Assembly: GCF_002196855.1 (NCBI RefSeq)
Contig: NZ_NIPW01000010.1
Span: forward strand, 310,001-374,000
DNA: 64,000 nucleotides
Source of the DNA: Haematobacter genomosp. 1
GTDB taxonomy: Bacteria; Pseudomonadota; Alphaproteobacteria; Rhodobacterales; Rhodobacteraceae
Reading direction: 5' to 3'
How positions within the stretch are numbered: position 1 is the stretch's first letter; each line of letters opens with the position of its first letter. Under the pieces are notes generated by a model. The model made no database searches. It saw only the letters and a list, made by a program, of their open reading frames with translations, and was not told the DNA's origin. Of this stretch, positions 54,981 to 63,473 are shown piece by piece. The position numbers and the translations under genes were made by a program.

Positions 54981-57623
54981 ATGACAAAGAAGATGCTAAT
55001 CGATGCCACGCACGCGGAAGAAACCCGCGTCGTGGTCGTGGATGGGAACAAGGTCGAAGAGTTTGACTTTGAGACCGTAAACAAGCGCCAGCTCGCGGGG
55101 AACATCTACCTCGCCAAGGTGACGCGCGTGGAGCCTTCGCTTCAGGCGGCCTTCGTGGATTACGGCGGGAACCGGCACGGCTTTCTGGCCTTCGCCGAAA
55201 TCCACCCGGATTACTACCAGATCCCGGTGGCCGACCGTCAGGCGCTGATCGCCGAGGAACGTGCGCTGGCCGAGCAGCAGGAAGCCGATGAGGCCCGCCG
55301 CGGCCGCCGCCGCTCCAGGGCTGCCCGGGCGGAAGGGGATGGCGACGCCGTTGCCCAGTCGGAGGCGGATGCCGAACCGACGGGTATGGATGTCGTCGAT
55401 CTCGGTGAGCCGATGGAGGCCGACCTGTACGTCGCGCCCGACCGGTCCGAGGATGAGGGCGCCTATGCCGCCGTGGATACGGCCTCCGAGACGGATTCCG
55501 ACATCGAGTCCATCGCGGAGGAGGACGTCTCCGAGGAGCTTCCGCCGCCGCCGAAACAGCGTGCCCGCCGCTACAAGATCCAGGAAGTGATCAAGGTCCG
55601 GCAGATCATGCTGGTCCAGGTCGTGAAGGAGGAGCGAGGCAACAAGGGTGCGGCGCTCACCACTTATCTGTCCCTGCCGGGCCGCTACTGCGTTCTCATG
55701 CCGAACACGGCGCGGGGCGGTGGTATCAGCCGCAAGATCACCAATGCCGCCGACCGCAAGAAGCTGAAAGAGATCGCCTCCGAACTGGAAGTGCCGGAAG
55801 GCGCGGGTCTCATCATCCGCACCGCGGGCGCGCAGCGCACGAAATCCGAGATCAAGCGCGATTATGAGTATCTGATGCGGCTCTGGGAACAGATCCGCGA
55901 TCTGACGCTCAAGTCCATCGCTCCCGCGCCGATCTATGAAGAGGGCAACCTCATCAAGCGCGCGATCCGCGATCTTTATGAATCCGGTATCGAGGAAGTG
56001 CTGGTCGAGGGAGACGCGGGCTATCGCACCGCACTCGACTTCATGAAGATGATCATGCCGCCGGATGCGGGAAAGGTCGTCCACTACCATGACACCATGC
56101 CGCTGTTCGCGCGGTATCAGGTGGAAAGCTACCTGTCGGGCATGTTCAACCCCGTGGTGCAGCTCAAGTCGGGCGGTTACATCGTCATCGGTGTGACGGA
56201 AGCGCTCGTCGCCATTGACGTGAACTCCGGCCGCGCGACCAAGGAAGGCTCGATCGAGGATACCGCGCTCAAGACCAACCTTGAGGCGGCGGATGAGATA
56301 TCCCGCCAGCTTCGTCTGCGCGACCTTGCCGGGCTGATCGTCATCGACTTCATCGACATGGAGGAGCGTCGCAACAACGCCTCCGTCGAGAAGCGGCTGA
56401 AGGAAAAGCTGAAGACCGACCGTGCCCGTATCCAGGTCGGCCGCATCTCCGGCTTCGGTCTGATGGAAATGTCGCGCCAGCGGCTCCGCCCCGGCATGAT
56501 CGAGGCGACGACGGCACCCTGCCAGCACTGCCACGGCACCGGGCTCGTCCGCTCGGACGACAGTCTCGCGCTCGCCATCCTGCGGCAGATCGAGGAAGAG
56601 GGGACGCGCAAACGCTGCCGCGAGGTGGTGCTGAAGGCGCCCGTGGGCGTGGTCAACTTCCTCGTCAACCAGAAGCGGGAGCATATCGCGCAGATCGAAG
56701 CGCGCTACGGCATGTCCGTGCGCATCGAGGCCGATCCCTTCATGATCAGCCCCGATTTCTCCATCGAGAAGCTGAAGACCGCGACCCGCGCGCTGCCGGA
56801 AGCACCGAGTGCGGTGATCTCCCTCGATACGACGGAAGCGATGCCGGAGTATGAGGAAGAGGTGGCCGAGGTGGAGGAAACTCCCGTGGCCATCGCCGCT
56901 GCTCCGGTTGCGGAGGAACCCCGCGAAGAGGGCGAAGGGCCGGCGCGTAAGAAGAAGCGCCGTCGGCGGCGTCGGCGGAACGGCCAGAACGGTGAGGGCA
57001 ACGCCACGGCTCAGGACACTGACGCCGAAGGTGATGAGGGCGACGACGAGGCCTCGGAAGCCGAAGCTGAAGTCGTGACCGCTGAACCGGCTGCGGAAGA
57101 AGCTCCCGTCGTGGCTGAGCCTGAACCTGTTGTCGCCCCGGTTGAAGCCGAAGCGCCGGTGGTTGAGGTTGCGGCTGTTGCTGTCGAAGCCGTGGCCGAA
57201 ACGGTGACCGCCGAGGTGGCGCCCGCCGAAGAACCGAAGGCCGAAGCCGAACCGCCGAAGAAGAAGCCGCGCACCCGCCGCAAGAAGGTGGAACCGGTTG
57301 CCGAGGCGCCTGCCGAGGCCGTGGAAGCTCCGGCGGAGGCTGAGCCGCCGAAGAAGAAACCGCGCACCCGCCGCAAGAAGGTGGAAACACCCGCGGAGGC
57401 AGTGACAACCGAAATCGCCCCCGAAGCGACTCCGGTGTCCGAGGCGACGCTTCCCGCGGATCTGGAGACGGCGGAGCCTGCTCCCGCAGCTCCGGTGTCG
57501 GAAGCGACCGCACCCGCTCCTGCAGAGGAGGAGACGGTGACGGCGGAACCGGCGCTCGCGGAGGGAGAAGATGGTGAAAAGCCCGCATCGAAACGGCGCG
57601 GCTGGTGGACGGTCAACACCTGA
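54981..57623 (+). CDS. rne: Ribonuclease E
   Basis: An 880-residue RNase E, the endonuclease core of the RNA degradosome. The S1 domain (about 35-210) is split by a long acidic insert (about 95-190), usual in alphaproteobacteria. Catalytic Asp413 (AIDVNSGR) and Asp456 (VIDFIDMEE) coordinate Mg; the Zn-link cysteines are Cys514 and Cys517 (CQHCHG). After about residue 640 comes a disordered scaffold with a basic patch (KKKRRRRRR) and long Ala/Glu/Val/Pro runs, including two copies of PPKKKPRTRRKKVE. ATG 54981 gives the conserved MTKKMLIDATHAEE start. Confidence 0.97.
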   Translation: MTKKMLIDATHAEETRVVVVDGNKVEEFDFETVNKRQLAGNIYLAKVTRVEPSLQAAFVDYGGNRHGFLAFAEIHPDYYQIPVADRQALIAEERALAEQQEADEARRGRRRSRAARAEGDGDAVAQSEADAEPTGMDVVDLGEPMEADLYVAPDRSEDEGAYAAVDTASETDSDIESIAEEDVSEELPPPPKQRARRYKIQEVIKVRQIMLVQVVKEERGNKGAALTTYLSLPGRYCVLMPNTARGGGISRKITNAADRKKLKEIASELEVPEGAGLIIRTAGAQRTKSEIKRDYEYLMRLWEQIRDLTLKSIAPAPIYEEGNLIKRAIRDLYESGIEEVLVEGDAGYRTALDFMKMIMPPDAGKVVHYHDTMPLFARYQVESYLSGMFNPVVQLKSGGYIVIGVTEALVAIDVNSGRATKEGSIEDTALKTNLEAADEISRQLRLRDLAGLIVIDFIDMEERRNNASVEKRLKEKLKTDRARIQVGRISGFGLMEMSRQRLRPGMIEATTAPCQHCHGTGLVRSDDSLALAILRQIEEEGTRKRCREVVLKAPVGVVNFLVNQKREHIAQIEARYGMSVRIEADPFMISPDFSIEKLKTATRALPEAPSAVISLDTTEAMPEYEEEVAEVEETPVAIAAAPVAEEPREEGEGPARKKKRRRRRRRNGQNGEGNATAQDTDAEGDEGDDEASEAEAEVVTAEPAAEEAPVVAEPEPVVAPVEAEAPVVEVAAVAVEAVAETVTAEVAPAEEPKAEAEPPKKKPRTRRKKVEPVAEAPAEAVEAPAEAEPPKKKPRTRRKKVETPAEAVTTEIAPEATPVSEATLPADLETAEPAPAAPVSEATAPAPAEEETVTAEPALAEGEDGEKPASKRRGWWTVNT
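57246..57386 (+). repeat. tandem basic repeat in the RNase E scaffold
   Basis: Two 48-base units (57246-57293 and 57339-57386), nearly identical at DNA level, encode AEPPKKKPRTRRKKVE. Separated by 45 bases of Ala/Glu-rich coding sequence. Probably RNA-binding patches; the DNA similarity suggests recent duplication. Confidence 0.8.
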
Positions 57624-57643
57624 TCGCCGCTGGAACTATCGAG

Positions 57644-57671
57644 AAAGGGCGCCCCGGTGGCGCCCTTTTTT
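57644..57671 (+). terminator. Rho-independent terminator of rne
   Basis: GGGCGCC (57647-57653), loop CCGGT, GGCGCCC (57659-57665), then six T. A preceding AAA pairs with the first T residues, making it bidirectional for the convergent TusA-like gene. Twenty-one bases after the rne stop. Confidence 0.92.
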
Positions 57672-57679
57672 CGTCCTCG

Positions 57680-57907
57680 TCACCCGCGGGCCTGTATGAG
57701 GAACGTTATCTCGACCCCGTTTTCATGACTTTCGAGCAGCCTGTGCCCGGTCTCGGTGCAGAAATGTGGAATGTCTATTCGAGCCATCGGGTCGGTCGCG
57801 AGCACGCGAAGCACCTTGCCGGGGGACAGACGGGCCAGCCGCTTCTGCGCGCGCAGCGCAGGCAGGGGGCAACGCAGGTCTCGCGCATCGAGGTCTTCAT
57901 CCCACAT
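57680..57907 (-). CDS. TusA/SirA-like sulfurtransferase family protein
   Basis: A 75-residue small two-layer protein with the CPxP motif DLRCPLPALRAQ (Cys13), the persulfide carrier site of the TusA family. ATG 57907 with AGGA seven bases upstream. Divergent from ccdA. May carry sulfur in tRNA thiolation or other sulfur traffic; no tus partners nearby. Confidence 0.87.
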   Translation of the reverse strand: MWDEDLDARDLRCPLPALRAQKRLARLSPGKVLRVLATDPMARIDIPHFCTETGHRLLESHENGVEITFLIQARG

Positions 57908-57951
57908 ATTCAATCCTTTCGCGGCTGTGCTCTGCCTACCTTCGACTGGCA

Positions 57952-57997
57952 GGCCACGGCAAGCACCGGCAGGCCACGGCACGAATGGGCCACGGCA
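57952..57997. repeat. three short direct repeats upstream of ccdA
   Basis: GGCCACGGCA occurs at 57952-57961, 57972-57981 and 57988-57997, the first two within a longer shared GGCAGGCCACGGCA. They lie between divergent tusA-like and ccdA genes. Could be repeated binding sites or a small slippage duplication. Confidence 0.5.
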
Positions 57998-58049
57998 AGG
58001 TGACATTGGTCGCAGGTGACGGGGGCGTCGGAAGCGGCTAGGAGAAGAC

Positions 58050-58799
58050 ATGTTCGGAATCGATCTCTTCGACGCAGCCCTTTTGCCCGCGATGCTCGTC
58101 GCGCTGGTAGCGGGTGTGCTGTCCTTCCTGTCGCCCTGCGTTCTCCCCATCGTGCCGCCCTATCTTGCGTATATGGGCGGGGTCAGGATGCACGAAATGA
58201 CCGAAGGGAGCCGAAGTCGCGCCGCGATCCTGCCCGCGCTGTTCTTCGTCATGGGGCTGTCCACGGTGTTCCTGCTGCTGGGCTTCACGGCCTCGGCGCT
58301 CGGCACGTTCTTCCTGCGCAATCAGGAGATGTTCACCCGGATCTCCGGGGCGATCGTCATCATCTTCGGTCTGCATTTTCTGGGCGTGTTCCGCATCCCG
58401 ATCCTGGATCGCGAGGCGCGGCTGGATGCCGGCGACAGGGGGGGATCGGCTCTCGGCGCCTATGTTCTGGGGCTGGCCTTCGCCTTTGGCTGGACCCCCT
58501 GCATCGGCCCGCAGCTGGGGGCGATCCTGTCGCTTGCCGCCTCGGAGAGTTCGGTGACGCGGGGAACGGTGCTGCTTGGCGTCTATGCGGCAGGGCTGGG
58601 CATTCCGTTCCTGCTTGCGGCGGTGTTCATCCAGCGCTCCATCGGGCTCATGAACCGGCTGAAGAAGCATATGAAGGTGATCGAGCGGGCAATGGGCCTG
58701 CTTTTGATCCTCGTTGGGCTGGCGCTGGTGTCGGGGGCATTCTCCGCCTTTTCCTGGTGGCTTCTGGAGACATTCCCCGCGCTCGGGCGAATCGGCTAA
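58050..58799 (+). CDS. ccdA: Cytochrome c biogenesis protein CcdA (thiol-disulfide transmembrane transporter)
   Basis: A 249-residue membrane protein with six helices that moves reducing equivalents from cytoplasmic thioredoxin to the periplasm for cytochrome c maturation. The redox cysteines are Cys30 (LSPCVLPIVPPYL) and Cys151 (GWTPCIGPQLG). ATG 58050. Its stop overlaps the stop of the convergent ribbon-helix-helix gene. Confidence 0.94.
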   Translation: MFGIDLFDAALLPAMLVALVAGVLSFLSPCVLPIVPPYLAYMGGVRMHEMTEGSRSRAAILPALFFVMGLSTVFLLLGFTASALGTFFLRNQEMFTRISGAIVIIFGLHFLGVFRIPILDREARLDAGDRGGSALGAYVLGLAFAFGWTPCIGPQLGAILSLAASESSVTRGTVLLGVYAAGLGIPFLLAAVFIQRSIGLMNRLKKHMKVIERAMGLLLILVGLALVSGAFSAFSWWLLETFPALGRIG

Positions 58800-59014
58800 C
58801 GGGTGAGCGCCCGCTCCAGCACCCAGACCCGGATGGCGGAGGCGAGGCCGACATCCGGCGCGCGGGCCGCGTCGATTTCCGCCGCCAGCGCATTGATTGC
58901 GCGGCCATCCTCCTCCGCGTAACGGCGGAACGCGCGCCAGAAAGCCTCCTCCAGCGAGACGCTCGTTCTGTGGCCGTTGAGGGTGAGCGAATGCTTGACG
59001 GGGCGCCCCTTCAC
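58796..59014 (-). CDS. Ribbon-helix-helix domain protein
   Basis: A 72-residue protein resembling the RHH_4-type family: VKHSLTLNGHRTSVSLEEAFWRAFRRYAEEDGRAINALAAEID is the ribbon-helix-helix motif. Likely a small DNA-binding protein. GTG 59014 overlaps the upstream gene's stop, with GGAG nine bases before. The fumC-DUF4169-RHH order recurs in Rhodobacterales. Target unknown. Confidence 0.8.
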   Translation of the reverse strand: MKGRPVKHSLTLNGHRTSVSLEEAFWRAFRRYAEEDGRAINALAAEIDAARAPDVGLASAIRVWVLERALTR

Positions 59015-59625
59015 CGCCGCCGCTCCATCGTCACCGTGCGCTCCCCCTCGAAGTTCCGCTCGCCCGTCGCCACGAAGCCGAGCGCGGCGTAGAAGTCCAC
59101 CGCCGACAGGGAGGCATCGAGCCGCAGCACCGGCACCTCCTTCGCCTCCGGTGCGGAGAGCAGGGTTTGCATCAACGCGCCGCCGATTCCACGGCCCTGA
59201 TGGGCAGGATCGACGAAGACGCTCCGCACCCGATCCCCCTCCAGCGCGGCAAGCCCGACCGGATGGCCCCCAGACAGCGCCACGTGGCAACAGGGTCCGG
59301 CGATCAGCGCCGCGATTCGCTGGACGGTAAAGGCGGTGACGAGCCGTTCGATGACGGCGGGCGGGTAATCTCTGGCATTGGTCTGCCGCAAGGCCCGGTG
59401 GATCACTTGCAGCAGAGCACTCGTATCCCCGGCCTCTGCGCGGCGGATTTCCGGTTGCAGACGGTGGCCATCGAGAAAGGCGCGCTCCTTTCCGGCGCGC
59501 GCCTCCTCCATCTGACGTTCGGCCTTGGTCCGGCCGAATTTCGCAGCGTTGGCGTCTCCCTCCGCGCGGCGGGTGGCCCGCTCGCGCGCCTTCCGTGCCT
59601 CGCGGAGATTGACGACCTTCGCCAT
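59011..59625 (-). CDS. DUF4169-GNAT fusion protein
   Basis: A 204-residue protein. Residues 1-54 match stand-alone DUF4169 proteins of about 60 residues ([22 protein letters not shown]...NAAKFGRTKAERQ...FLDGHR). From residue 57 a complete GNAT acetyltransferase domain follows (VRSVFVDPAHQGRGIGGALMQ at about 133-153; AVDFYAALGFVATGERNFEG near the end). The junction is in frame with no stop. Starts within the fumC stop (TGATG) and overlaps the RHH gene (GTGA). Confidence 0.85.
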   Translation of the reverse strand: MAKVVNLREARKARERATRRAEGDANAAKFGRTKAERQMEEARAGKERAFLDGHRLQPEIRRAEAGDTSALLQVIHRALRQTNARDYPPAVIERLVTAFTVQRIAALIAGPCCHVALSGGHPVGLAALEGDRVRSVFVDPAHQGRGIGGALMQTLLSAPEAKEVPVLRLDASLSAVDFYAALGFVATGERNFEGERTVTMERRR

Positions 59626-61019
59626 CAGTCCTCCGGGCCGACCATCTTTTCGGGCCGCACCACCTCGTCGAAGGTCTTCTCGTCCACGAAGCCGAGGGCG
59701 ATGGCCTCTTCCTTGAGCGTGGTGCCGTTCTTGTGCGCCGTCTTGGCCACTTTCGTCGCGTTGTCGTAGCCGATCGTGGGCGCGAGCGCCGTGACCAGCA
59801 TGAGCGACTCCTTCATCAGCTTGTCGATCCGCGGCTTGTTGGCTTCGATCCCGACGACCATGTTGTCGGTGAAGGATCCCGCCGCATCGCCCAGAAGCTG
59901 CATGGACTGCAGGACGTTGTAGCTCATCATCGGGTTATAGACGTTGAGTTCGAAATGCCCTTGCGAACCCGCGAAGCCCACCGCCGCGTCATTGCCCATG
60001 ACATGCGCGCAGACCATGGTCAGCGCCTCTGCCTGCGTCGGGTTCACCTTGCCCGGCATGATGGAGGAACCGGGTTCGTTTTCCGGCAGGATCAGTTCGC
60101 CCAACCCCGACCGCGGGCCGGAGCCGAGCAGGCGGATGTCGTTGGCGATCTTGAAGAGCGAGGCCGCCACCGTCTTCAGCGCGCCGGAGAACATGACCAT
60201 CGCGTCATGCGCAGCCAGCGCCTCGAACTTGTTGGGGGCGGTGACGAAGGGCAGGGCGGTGATCTCCGCGATCTTGCCGGCGATGGCGGTGTCCCAACCC
60301 TTCTTGGTATTGAGCCCGGTGCCGACGGCGGTGCCGCCTTGCGCCAGCTCGTAGATGTCGGGCAGGCAGGCTTCGACCCGCTGGATCCCCTTGGCCACCT
60401 GATGCGCATAGCCGGAGAATTCCTGGCCCAGCGTCAGCGGCGTCGCATCCTGCGTATGGGTCCGGCCGATCTTGATGATGTCCTTGAACTCCTCCGCCTT
60501 GGCGTCCAGCGCGGCATGGAGCTTCCTCAGCCCCGGGAGCAGCACGTCACGCGCCTGCGTGCCGATGGCGACATGCATGGCCGTCGGGAAGGTGTCGTTG
60601 GAGGACTGGCCCATGTTCACATGGTCGTTCGGGTGAACGGGCTTCTTCGACCCCATCTTGCCGCCCAGGATCTCGATGGCGCGGTTGGAGATGACCTCGT
60701 TCGCGTTCATGTTCGACTGGGTGCCGGAGCCGGTCTGCCATACGACCAACGGGAAGTTGTCGTCGAATTTGCCGGCCACGACTTCCTTCGCCGCTTCCAC
60801 CATCGCATTGCCGATCTCGGGCGACAGGTTGCCGGTGGCCATGTTGACCTCCGCCGCCGCCTGCTTGATGACGCCGAGCGCGCGGATGATCGGCACGGGC
60901 TGTTTCTCCCAGCCGATCGGGAAGTTCTGGATCGAACGCTGCGTCTGCGCCCCCCAATACTTGTCGGCAGGAACCTCCAGCGGGCCGAAGCTGTCGGTTT
61001 CGGTGCGGGTCGCGGTCAT
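59625..61019 (-). CDS. fumC: Fumarate hydratase, class II
   Basis: A 464-residue iron-independent fumarase of the citric-acid cycle, interconverting fumarate and malate. Signature [20 protein letters not shown], the [16 protein letters not shown] segment with the catalytic His. ATG 61019 is chosen because AAGGAG lies six bases upstream; two upstream ATGs are less likely. First gene of fumC-DUF4169/GNAT-RHH. Confidence 0.97.
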   Translation of the reverse strand: MTATRTETDSFGPLEVPADKYWGAQTQRSIQNFPIGWEKQPVPIIRALGVIKQAAAEVNMATGNLSPEIGNAMVEAAKEVVAGKFDDNFPLVVWQTGSGTQSNMNANEVISNRAIEILGGKMGSKKPVHPNDHVNMGQSSNDTFPTAMHVAIGTQARDVLLPGLRKLHAALDAKAEEFKDIIKIGRTHTQDATPLTLGQEFSGYAHQVAKGIQRVEACLPDIYELAQGGTAVGTGLNTKKGWDTAIAGKIAEITALPFVTAPNKFEALAAHDAMVMFSGALKTVAASLFKIANDIRLLGSGPRSGLGELILPENEPGSSIMPGKVNPTQAEALTMVCAHVMGNDAAVGFAGSQGHFELNVYNPMMSYNVLQSMQLLGDAAGSFTDNMVVGIEANKPRIDKLMKESLMLVTALAPTIGYDNATKVAKTAHKNGTTLKEEAIALGFVDEKTFDEVVRPEKMVGPED

Positions 61020-61149
61020 CTCGGACTCCTTCATGGACACCGGGCCGGTTTAGCGACTCCCGCCGAAAAGGCAATCCGGCGTTACCGCTAGCGTTGAGAC
61101 AATGCAGAATCTCATGCTACCCTTCGACCATTGGGAGAAGGAGAATCTT

Positions 61150-61815
61150 ATGAAAATCTGTATCTTGTGCGCTGCAGCAGGCCTCGGGATGGCGACGCCT
61201 GCGGTTGCCGCGACATACACTTACCATGGCAGTCAATTCACCTGCAGTTACGCCTACGACCTCAACACGGGGGAGATGCTGGACGGCTGTCCGACCGGAG
61301 AAGTCGCGGCGGCCGCCAAGGCGAGCATCGAGATAGATGAGACCAAGGTCCCCGGCGGCAGTCTTGCGGGCCTCACGGTCAGCCTTTCCTTTGACTGGGA
61401 CTTTCCTGCGCCCGCGATACCGGAATATCTGATCTCCGTTTCGGCCACCTCTCCGCTTTACTTCGGGGGTGGGGACAGGTCGATCTTTGAATTGGGCTAT
61501 GGAAAGCCGGCACCGTGGCTACCCGGTATGCTCTATCTGAAATTCGATGAAGCGGAGAATTTGATCAGCTATTACATGGGATTGTTCATCGAATACGACA
61601 GTATGATCGCCAGCGGGGGGGATGCCATCGCGGGCTTCCTCACGCGCAGCCCGACGGGAAGCACGGATGTGGTCGCATACTATCATGCTCCGGCTGGTTA
61701 TTGGGAGCGCGGGGAGCCAAGCCCGGTTCCGCTGCCCGCGGCGGGGTCTTTGCTGCTGGCGGGGCTGGGCCTGACGGGAGCGGTCAGCTACCGGAAAGCT
61801 CGCGCGCGGGGATGA
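61150..61815 (+). CDS. VPLPA-CTERM sorting-domain protein
   Basis: A 221-residue exported protein. Signal peptide MKICILCAAAGLGMATPAVAA, a beta-rich middle without known domain, and a C-terminal VPLPAAGSLLLAGLGLTGAV helix with the basic tail SYRKARARG: the VPLPA-CTERM signal processed by exosortase-type systems in Rhodobacterales. ATG 61150 has GGAGAAGGAG upstream. The 3' end overlaps the convergent DUF1285 gene by 32 bases. Probably surface or extracellular-matrix related; no exosortase gene is in the window. Confidence 0.85.
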   Translation: MKICILCAAAGLGMATPAVAATYTYHGSQFTCSYAYDLNTGEMLDGCPTGEVAAAAKASIEIDETKVPGGSLAGLTVSLSFDWDFPAPAIPEYLISVSATSPLYFGGGDRSIFELGYGKPAPWLPGMLYLKFDEAENLISYYMGLFIEYDSMIASGGDAIAGFLTRSPTGSTDVVAYYHAPAGYWERGEPSPVPLPAAGSLLLAGLGLTGAVSYRKARARG

Positions 61816-62395
61816 TCGGGAAGAAGCTGCGGCCTGACCACAGGCCCAGCCAATCCTCACCCTCCCGCTCCTCCACCGTGGCGATTTCCACCAGCCTGTA
61901 GAAGCTCTTGCGGTCTATCAGCGCCTCCAGCCCGCGGCGGATATGGACATAGGGGGACGGCTCGCCGGTGGCGGGATCGCGCACGACGCGGATCGGATGC
62001 TCCTCTCCCGCGACGACGATGTCGCCGACCTGCGTGGTGAAGGTGAGGCTCTGGTCCTTGCCTAGCCCCTCGCGCTCGAAATCGACGGCGACGAAGGGGG
62101 CGTCATCCACGGTGATGCCCACCTTCTCGCCCGGCGTGACGAGGAAATATTTCCCGTCCTCCAGCTTGAGGATGGAGGAAAAGAGCCGCACCAGTTCCGG
62201 CCGTCCAATAGGGGTGCCGAGGTAGAACCACGTTCCGTCCCGCGCGATCCGCATGTCCAGATCGCCGCAGAACGGTGGGTTCCACAGATGCACGGGCGGC
62301 AGGCCCTTCTTGCCGCCCTGCGCCGCCGAAACGCTCTTTGCGAGGCCATCCGCCGAAAGTTCTGCCATCTGTTCCTCCGGTAACGGTTTTGCCAT
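61784..62395 (-). CDS. DUF1285 family protein
   Basis: A 203-residue cytoplasmic protein. PPVHLWNPPFCGDLDMRIARDGTWFYLGTPIGRPELVRLFSSIL at about 33-76 is the DUF1285 hallmark. Function unknown; in alphaproteobacteria it usually lies divergent from moxR-DUF58 genes as here, suggesting a link to that locus. Confidence 0.9.
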   Translation of the reverse strand: MAKPLPEEQMAELSADGLAKSVSAAQGGKKGLPPVHLWNPPFCGDLDMRIARDGTWFYLGTPIGRPELVRLFSSILKLEDGKYFLVTPGEKVGITVDDAPFVAVDFEREGLGKDQSLTFTTQVGDIVVAGEEHPIRVVRDPATGEPSPYVHIRRGLEALIDRKSFYRLVEIATVEEREGEDWLGLWSGRSFFPIIPARELSGS

Positions 62396-62465
62396 TTGTG
62401 CCAGTCACGTTATCTGGCTCTAATGTTGGTATAACCTACAATCACCCGGCAAAAGGGGGAGCGCC

Positions 62466-63473
62466 GTGACCGAGGAAACCGATCTTGTGGCGGGCATCGA
62501 AGCGCTGGCCGGGAAGCTCGCGGAGGCGCGGTCCTCCATCGACCGGCGGTTCATCGGGCAGGAAAGGGTAGTGGAACTGACGCTCGCCGCGCTGCTTTGC
62601 GGCGGACATGCGCTGCTCGTGGGGCTTCCGGGGCTGGGGAAGACGCGGCTCGTCGATACGCTGTCCACGGTGATGGGGCTGAAGGGCAGCCGCATCCAGT
62701 TCACCCCCGATCTCATGCCGGCCGATATTCTCGGCTCCGAAGTGTTGGAAACGGGCGGCGACGGCTCCCGCGCGTTCCGCTTCATCGAGGGCCCGATCTT
62801 CTGCCAGTTGCTGATGGCCGACGAGATCAACCGCGCATCCCCCCGCACCCAGTCCGCGCTGCTGCAGGCCATGCAGGAGCAGGAGGTGACGATCGCCGGG
62901 CAGCACCGGCGGCTCGGCCCGCCGTTCCACGTGCTCGCCACCCAGAACCCCATCGAGCAGGAGGGCACCTATCCCCTGCCGGAGGCGCAGCTTGACCGGT
63001 TCCTTGTGCAGGTCGATGTCGAATACCCCGACCGCAAGACGGAGAAGGATATCCTGATCGCCACCACCGGGGTGGAAGAAGGCGCGGTGCATCAGGTCTT
63101 TGCGGCGGAGGAACTGATGGCTGCGCAGCGCCTCGTCCGCCGGATGCCGGTCGGGGATTCCGTAGTGGAACTGATCCTCGATCTCGTCCGGTCCTGCCGC
63201 CCCGGCGAGCCCGAGGCGCTGGCCGTGGTGCGGGAAAACGTGAGCTGGGGTCCCGGTCCCCGCGCGGCTCAGGCGCTGATGCTGACCGTCCGAGCGCGGG
63301 CGCTGCTGGAGGGGCGGCTGGCGCCTTCGGTGGAGGACGTGCAGGCGCTGGCAAGGCCGGTGCTCATCCACCGGATGGCGCTGAACTTCGGGGCTCGAGC
63401 GCGGGGCGTGCAGCTTTCCGATGTCATCGCCACTGCCGTCGAGCGCGTTGCGGGCATCGAGGCCGCGGCGTGA
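62466..63473 (+). CDS. moxR: MoxR-family AAA+ ATPase
   Basis: A 335-residue chaperone-like AAA+ ATPase. Walker A GLPGLGKT, Walker B LLMADEINRASPRTQSALLQAMQE, sensor ATQNPIEQEGTYPLPEAQLDRF. MoxR proteins work with VWA/DUF58 partners on protein maturation or stress. Start is GTG 62466 with GGGGGAG upstream. GTGA overlap with the DUF58 gene. Confidence 0.94.
   Translation: MTEETDLVAGIEALAGKLAEARSSIDRRFIGQERVVELTLAALLCGGHALLVGLPGLGKTRLVDTLSTVMGLKGSRIQFTPDLMPADILGSEVLETGGDGSRAFRFIEGPIFCQLLMADEINRASPRTQSALLQAMQEQEVTIAGQHRRLGPPFHVLATQNPIEQEGTYPLPEAQLDRFLVQVDVEYPDRKTEKDILIATTGVEEGAVHQVFAAEELMAAQRLVRRMPVGDSVVELILDLVRSCRPGEPEALAVVRENVSWGPGPRAAQALMLTVRARALLEGRLAPSVEDVQALARPVLIHRMALNFGARARGVQLSDVIATAVERVAGIEAAA

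Noticed and set aside
57952-57997. A CRISPR-like array
   Set aside because: Three 10-base repeats at 20- and 16-base intervals, no uniform spacers and no cas genes.
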